A stretch of DNA of 42,146 bases from Treponema sp. (GTDB lineage: Bacteria; Spirochaetota; Spirochaetia; Treponematales; Treponemataceae), in contig JAGCWT010000181.1 in the NCBI GenBank assembly GCA_017961705.1, forward strand, positions 1 through 42,146, in the 5' to 3' direction. The position numbers and the translations under genes were made by a program. Numbering within the stretch: position 1 is the stretch's first letter; every line of letters starts with the position of its first letter. The notes beneath the pieces were generated by a model that did not search any database, had not been told where the DNA came from, and saw only the letters and a list, made by a program, of their open reading frames with translations. This document shows positions 39,449 to 42,146 of the stretch, piece after piece.

Positions 39449-40090
39449 ATGAACTATGGATATATTCGCGTAAGCACAGACAAGCAGACTGTTGAAAACC
39501 AACGGTATGAGATTAGGATGTTTTGCAGGAAAAACAAGCTTAAAGTCGATTCCTGGATTGAAGAAACTGTCAGCGGTAAAGTTGATGCAAGTCACCGAGA
39601 ACTTGGGAAGTTATTGGAAAATGTAAAAAAAGACGATCTGATAATCTGTTCAGAACTATCAAGGCTCGGGCGAAATCTTTTTATGATAATGTCAATTCTC
39701 AATCAATTGATGAAAAAAGGTGCAAAAGTCTGGACAATAAAGGATAACTACAGGCTTGGGGATGACATCCAAAGCAAAGTTCTTGCTTTTGCATTTGGTT
39801 TGAGTGCAGAAATCGAAAGAAATCTGATAAGCCAGCGGACAAAAGAGGCCCTGGAACGAAAAAAGATGGAAGGAATCAAACTTGGACGCCCTCGAGGAAG
39901 TAGCGGAAAGAGCAAGCTCGATGGGACAGAGTTTGCCGTTTCCTTAATGCTGTTGGCAGGAACTAGTGTAAATCAAATGGCGAAACTTTACGGAACCCAC
40001 AGGGAAACGGTAAAGCTTTTCATTAATAAAAAAGATTTGGATTCAAACGAAAATTTGCGGAGGATACAAAAAACTTTTGGCCTGGCATAA
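39449..40090 (+). CDS. Serine recombinase (resolvase/invertase family)
   Basis: This 213-residue small serine recombinase has its catalytic serine in YIRVSTDKQTVENQ (serine about residue 9). The active-site arginines lie in SELSRLGRN (about 67-75), the EIERNLISQRTKEAL helix (about 126-140) and GRPRG (about 149-153). It ends in a helix-turn-helix DNA-binding region (about 165-200). It belongs with the Hin/Gin invertases and Mpi-type master invertases. ATG 39449 was chosen because the N-terminus then matches the family; the longer frame from 39290 overlaps the DUF72 gene. No inverted recombination sites of the usual 20-30 bp were found nearby, so its target may lie outside the window. Confidence 0.92.
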   Translation: MNYGYIRVSTDKQTVENQRYEIRMFCRKNKLKVDSWIEETVSGKVDASHRELGKLLENVKKDDLIICSELSRLGRNLFMIMSILNQLMKKGAKVWTIKDNYRLGDDIQSKVLAFAFGLSAEIERNLISQRTKEALERKKMEGIKLGRPRGSSGKSKLDGTEFAVSLMLLAGTSVNQMAKLYGTHRETVKLFINKKDLDSNENLRRIQKTFGLA

Positions 40091-40091
40091 A

Positions 40092-40496
40092 CTAGGAAAT
40101 AAGTTTTTCTACCTCATCCAAAATAGTAATGTCTGCCGGAAGCCATTGCACGGTACGAAGATTTTCTTTCGTAAGCCAGCTTGCATTTTCATGCTCCAAT
40201 AGCTCCAGTTTTCCGCTTATGACTGAGCATTCATAGCAGCGCATGGAAAGGTGAAAATTGGGGTAGTCGTATTCGATGGTGCCGATGAAATCTCCGACAT
40301 TTATTTCTGTCGCAAGCTCCTCCCTAATTTCCCGCTTTAGGGCATCTTCCGGACTTTCACCTTCCTCAATCTTGCCGCCGGGAAATTCCCACCAGCCCTT
40401 CCAGTCCCCGTACCCGCGTTGGGTTGCGAACAGTTGTTTTGTTCCGTCCTCCACTCTACGGATTATAATCGCCGCTACTACGCTTATGGTTTTCAT
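40092..40496 (-). CDS. MutT-like Nudix pyrophosphohydrolase
   Basis: This 134-residue protein has a perfect Nudix box within GGKIEEGESPEDALKREIRE followed by ELA (G-x5-E-x7-R-E-x2-E-E; about residues 39-61), preceded by GYGDWKGWWEFP, typical of MutT and the (deoxy)nucleoside triphosphate pyrophosphohydrolases. It would cleave oxidised or modified (d)NTPs to monophosphates. GGAGG overlapping the end of the helicase gene and a 1-nt gap indicate coupling to that gene. ATG 40496 was chosen; an extended frame to 40643 lies within the helicase gene. The recombinase converges from the other side with 1 nt between stops. Confidence 0.9.
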   Translation of the reverse strand: MKTISVVAAIIIRRVEDGTKQLFATQRGYGDWKGWWEFPGGKIEEGESPEDALKREIREELATEINVGDFIGTIEYDYPNFHLSMRCYECSVISGKLELLEHENASWLTKENLRTVQWLPADITILDEVEKLIS

Positions 40497-40497
40497 T

Positions 40498-42146
40498 TTA
40501 TGGCCTCCAATCTTTTCCAAGCTTATCAGTTCTTGTGGTAAAGTCAAGATACATTTCGTCGGGCACATGATTTTCCAGTGCAAATTGAATTGTAATGGGT
40601 TTATTGCCTTCTGCCGTGTCAGAGAATGGGACAACTTTTCCAAGGTAAACGAAAGGTTGGGTTACACTTTCAACTTCTTCAAATTTTCGTACAAAAAGAT
40701 GCAGATTTATTCCCCGCTTATAGCTGAAAATAATATCCTTTCCAAGTTCAGAATCTTGACTTGTGCTGTTGGGGGTCTGCCACTGGAAAACACCCTGTGA
40801 AATAAATTTATCTTTATAATTAATAGATTCCTTTATGTCGGCATTTTTATGCAGGTTTACGAAAATAAAATAATCAGGTTTTGCCGACGTCAATAGTCCC
40901 TGTCCACGGAAAGAAGAATGAGTTTTTTTGTAATTACAGAGCAGGGCAGTATCCCTCATGGAATATTCATAGTAAAGTTTTAGGAAGGGGAGTCCGTAAT
41001 CTGTAGAGCTGAATTCATCCTGATAGCGGAGAAGATTGTACTGAATCAAATCTTCAAACCAGAAGCGGGCAGTTTTATCAGATTGTAAAAGTAAAGAAAT
41101 TTCCGGCTGGAAAGAAACAACGTTTCCATCAAACAAAACCAAGGCTGATTCATATCGCTTTAACTCAGATGAATCAAAATATTTACCGCTCAAAGTTTCT
41201 GCCGCGTGAGAAAGTCTTTCTTTGTAAACTGTGTCGAGGTATTTTTCTGCATATCCAGTCAATTCTACAAGACTTACCCTATTATTTTCTGAATTCAAAA
41301 GCGAGTCGGCAATAATCCATTCTTCAATGCGCTTGGCCGGTGTGTAAAAAGTGAAGAGGCGCATAAGCTGCTTAAATGATTCTTTTTGCAAGAGAAGGCT
41401 AAGCTCTGGGTGAGTTTCTTTTTCCATGTAAGCCACAAATTCCAGGTAAGTCTTGTAGTTTGCACTGAAAGAAGAAAAACGCAGAGGATCTACGCTTCCG
41501 TCGTGCTTTAAATAATCGATGAGCATGGGAATTTTTCCGCCACAGACATGTTTGAATCCAAGGTAAGATTCCTTCATGTATTTCATGGACATGAACTTCT
41601 CGTTTTCAAGCTGACGTAAAATCTGCTCTTTTGCTATTTTGTCCATGTGGATGTAAGTGCCATTGGGCAAATCGGCAAAATCTGTCTCAACCTCAACTTT
41701 AAGAGAATCCTTGTCAAAGTTCTGCTTTCCGTTTAAAGCGATGGCCATTAAAAATGATTTGTTGTAGTTGCCGATAAAATCAAGAACCGTAACAAACTCT
41801 TTGTCTGCAAGTTTACGAAGTCCACGGCCCAGCTGCTGAATAAAAATTATTGAAGATTCCGTGGGACGTAACATTAAAATTGTATTCACTGATGGAATGT
41901 CGATTCCTTCATTAAACAAATCTACCGTGAAAATAACTTTCAGTTCATCACCATCATCTTCAAGGCGCTTTGTAAAAGCAATACGCTCATCAATACTTTT
42001 GTTGTCTTCGCTGGAAAGTGCAACGGCTGAAATCCCGCGCTCACAAAATTCTTTCGCCATATATTTAGCATGTGCAATGTTTTGACAAAATCCTAAAACT
42101 TTTGGTTTTTCCGCATCGTGCCCGTAAAATTTCATCTTTTCAATGA
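40498..42146 (-). CDS. SF2 helicase with C-terminal DUF3427 (5' end outside window)
   Basis: This C-terminal part of a large superfamily 2 helicase runs off the right edge with an open frame. The visible residues start in the second RecA domain: the motif V region is FTVDLFNEGIDIPSVNTI and motif VI is QQLGRGLRK. Then comes a DUF3427 region of about 350 residues, including FWFEDLIQYNLLRYQDE and the C-terminal YLDFTTRTDK. Such proteins usually carry an N-terminal PLD-type nuclease plus helicase domains, which would lie outside this window. They are found in defence-like regions, often next to a MutT-like gene as here. Role in phage or plasmid defence is inferred, not shown. Confidence 0.88.
   Translation of the reverse strand, partial: IEKMKFYGHDAEKPKVLGFCQNIAHAKYMAKEFCERGISAVALSSEDNKSIDERIAFTKRLEDDGDELKVIFTVDLFNEGIDIPSVNTILMLRPTESSIIFIQQLGRGLRKLADKEFVTVLDFIGNYNKSFLMAIALNGKQNFDKDSLKVEVETDFADLPNGTYIHMDKIAKEQILRQLENEKFMSMKYMKESYLGFKHVCGGKIPMLIDYLKHDGSVDPLRFSSFSANYKTYLEFVAYMEKETHPELSLLLQKESFKQLMRLFTFYTPAKRIEEWIIADSLLNSENNRVSLVELTGYAEKYLDTVYKERLSHAAETLSGKYFDSSELKRYESALVLFDGNVVSFQPEISLLLQSDKTARFWFEDLIQYNLLRYQDEFSSTDYGLPFLKLYYEYSMRDTALLCNYKKTHSSFRGQGLLTSAKPDYFIFVNLHKNADIKESINYKDKFISQGVFQWQTPNSTSQDSELGKDIIFSYKRGINLHLFVRKFEEVESVTQPFVYLGKVVPFSDTAEGNKPITIQFALENHVPDEMYLDFTTRTDKLGKDWRP

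Noticed and set aside
40497..40643. N-terminal extension of the MutT-like Nudix protein
   Set aside because: It lies within the helicase gene; ATG 40496 has a GGAGG site and a family-typical N-terminus.

Overview
The window looks like chromosomal DNA of a host- or gut-associated spirochaete, most probably a Treponema. This is inferred from protein style and gene content (many short lipoproteins with degenerate lipoboxes, a stomatin/NfeD pair, an S1-domain protein with four repeats, a ChvE-type sugar transporter). No rRNA or tRNA is present to confirm it. Base composition is moderate, with one clearly AT-rich island near 31.4-33 kb. No CRISPR array, intact insertion sequence, prophage or replication origin was seen.

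Layout. 1-7.2 kb is a surface-polysaccharide locus. A UDP-glucose 6-dehydrogenase (cut by the left edge) and a glycosyltransferase run rightward. They converge on a tightly overlapped five-gene leftward operon: UDP-glucuronate 4-epimerase, GT8-like transferase, CotH-family kinase and two GT4 transferases. 7.2-12.5 kb holds methionine import: metN-metI, then two paralogous membrane zinc-ribbon proteins and a lipase-like lipoprotein, then metQ on its own promoter. 12.6-14 kb is argH. 14.3-18.3 kb is a ChvE/GguAB-type monosaccharide ABC transporter. 18.5-20 kb is an NfeD-stomatin operon. 20-24.5 kb is a TolC-MacA-MacB-type efflux operon. 24.7-28 kb holds a two-domain secreted protein, a RluA-type pseudouridine synthase, a small membrane protein and a class III nucleotide cyclase. 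28.4-32.5 kb is accessory: Hsp20, a duplicated-domain lipoprotein, a secreted protein behind a promoter that contains a poly-C tract, and an AT-rich gene flanked by a duplicated remnant. 33-39.3 kb holds a NagZ-like lipoprotein, an S1 protein, a Nudix-radical SAM pair, a double-SUMF1 lipoprotein and a DUF72 protein. 39.4-42.1 kb holds a serine recombinase converging on a MutT-type Nudix gene coupled to a DUF3427 helicase that runs off the right edge.

Three regulatory patterns stand out. First, many genes start exactly 6 nt after a -10 hexamer and have no Shine-Dalgarno, which predicts leaderless mRNAs. Second, a TTGACA/TATAAT promoter at about 31.4 kb has nine consecutive C residues in its 16-nt spacer, which predicts phase variation of a secreted protein. 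Third, the hsp20 gene has a near-consensus sigma-54 (-24/-12) promoter. A family of GC-rich mosaic repeats occupies several intergenic gaps (about 11.4, 24.5, 28.1, 34.2 and 35.6 kb).
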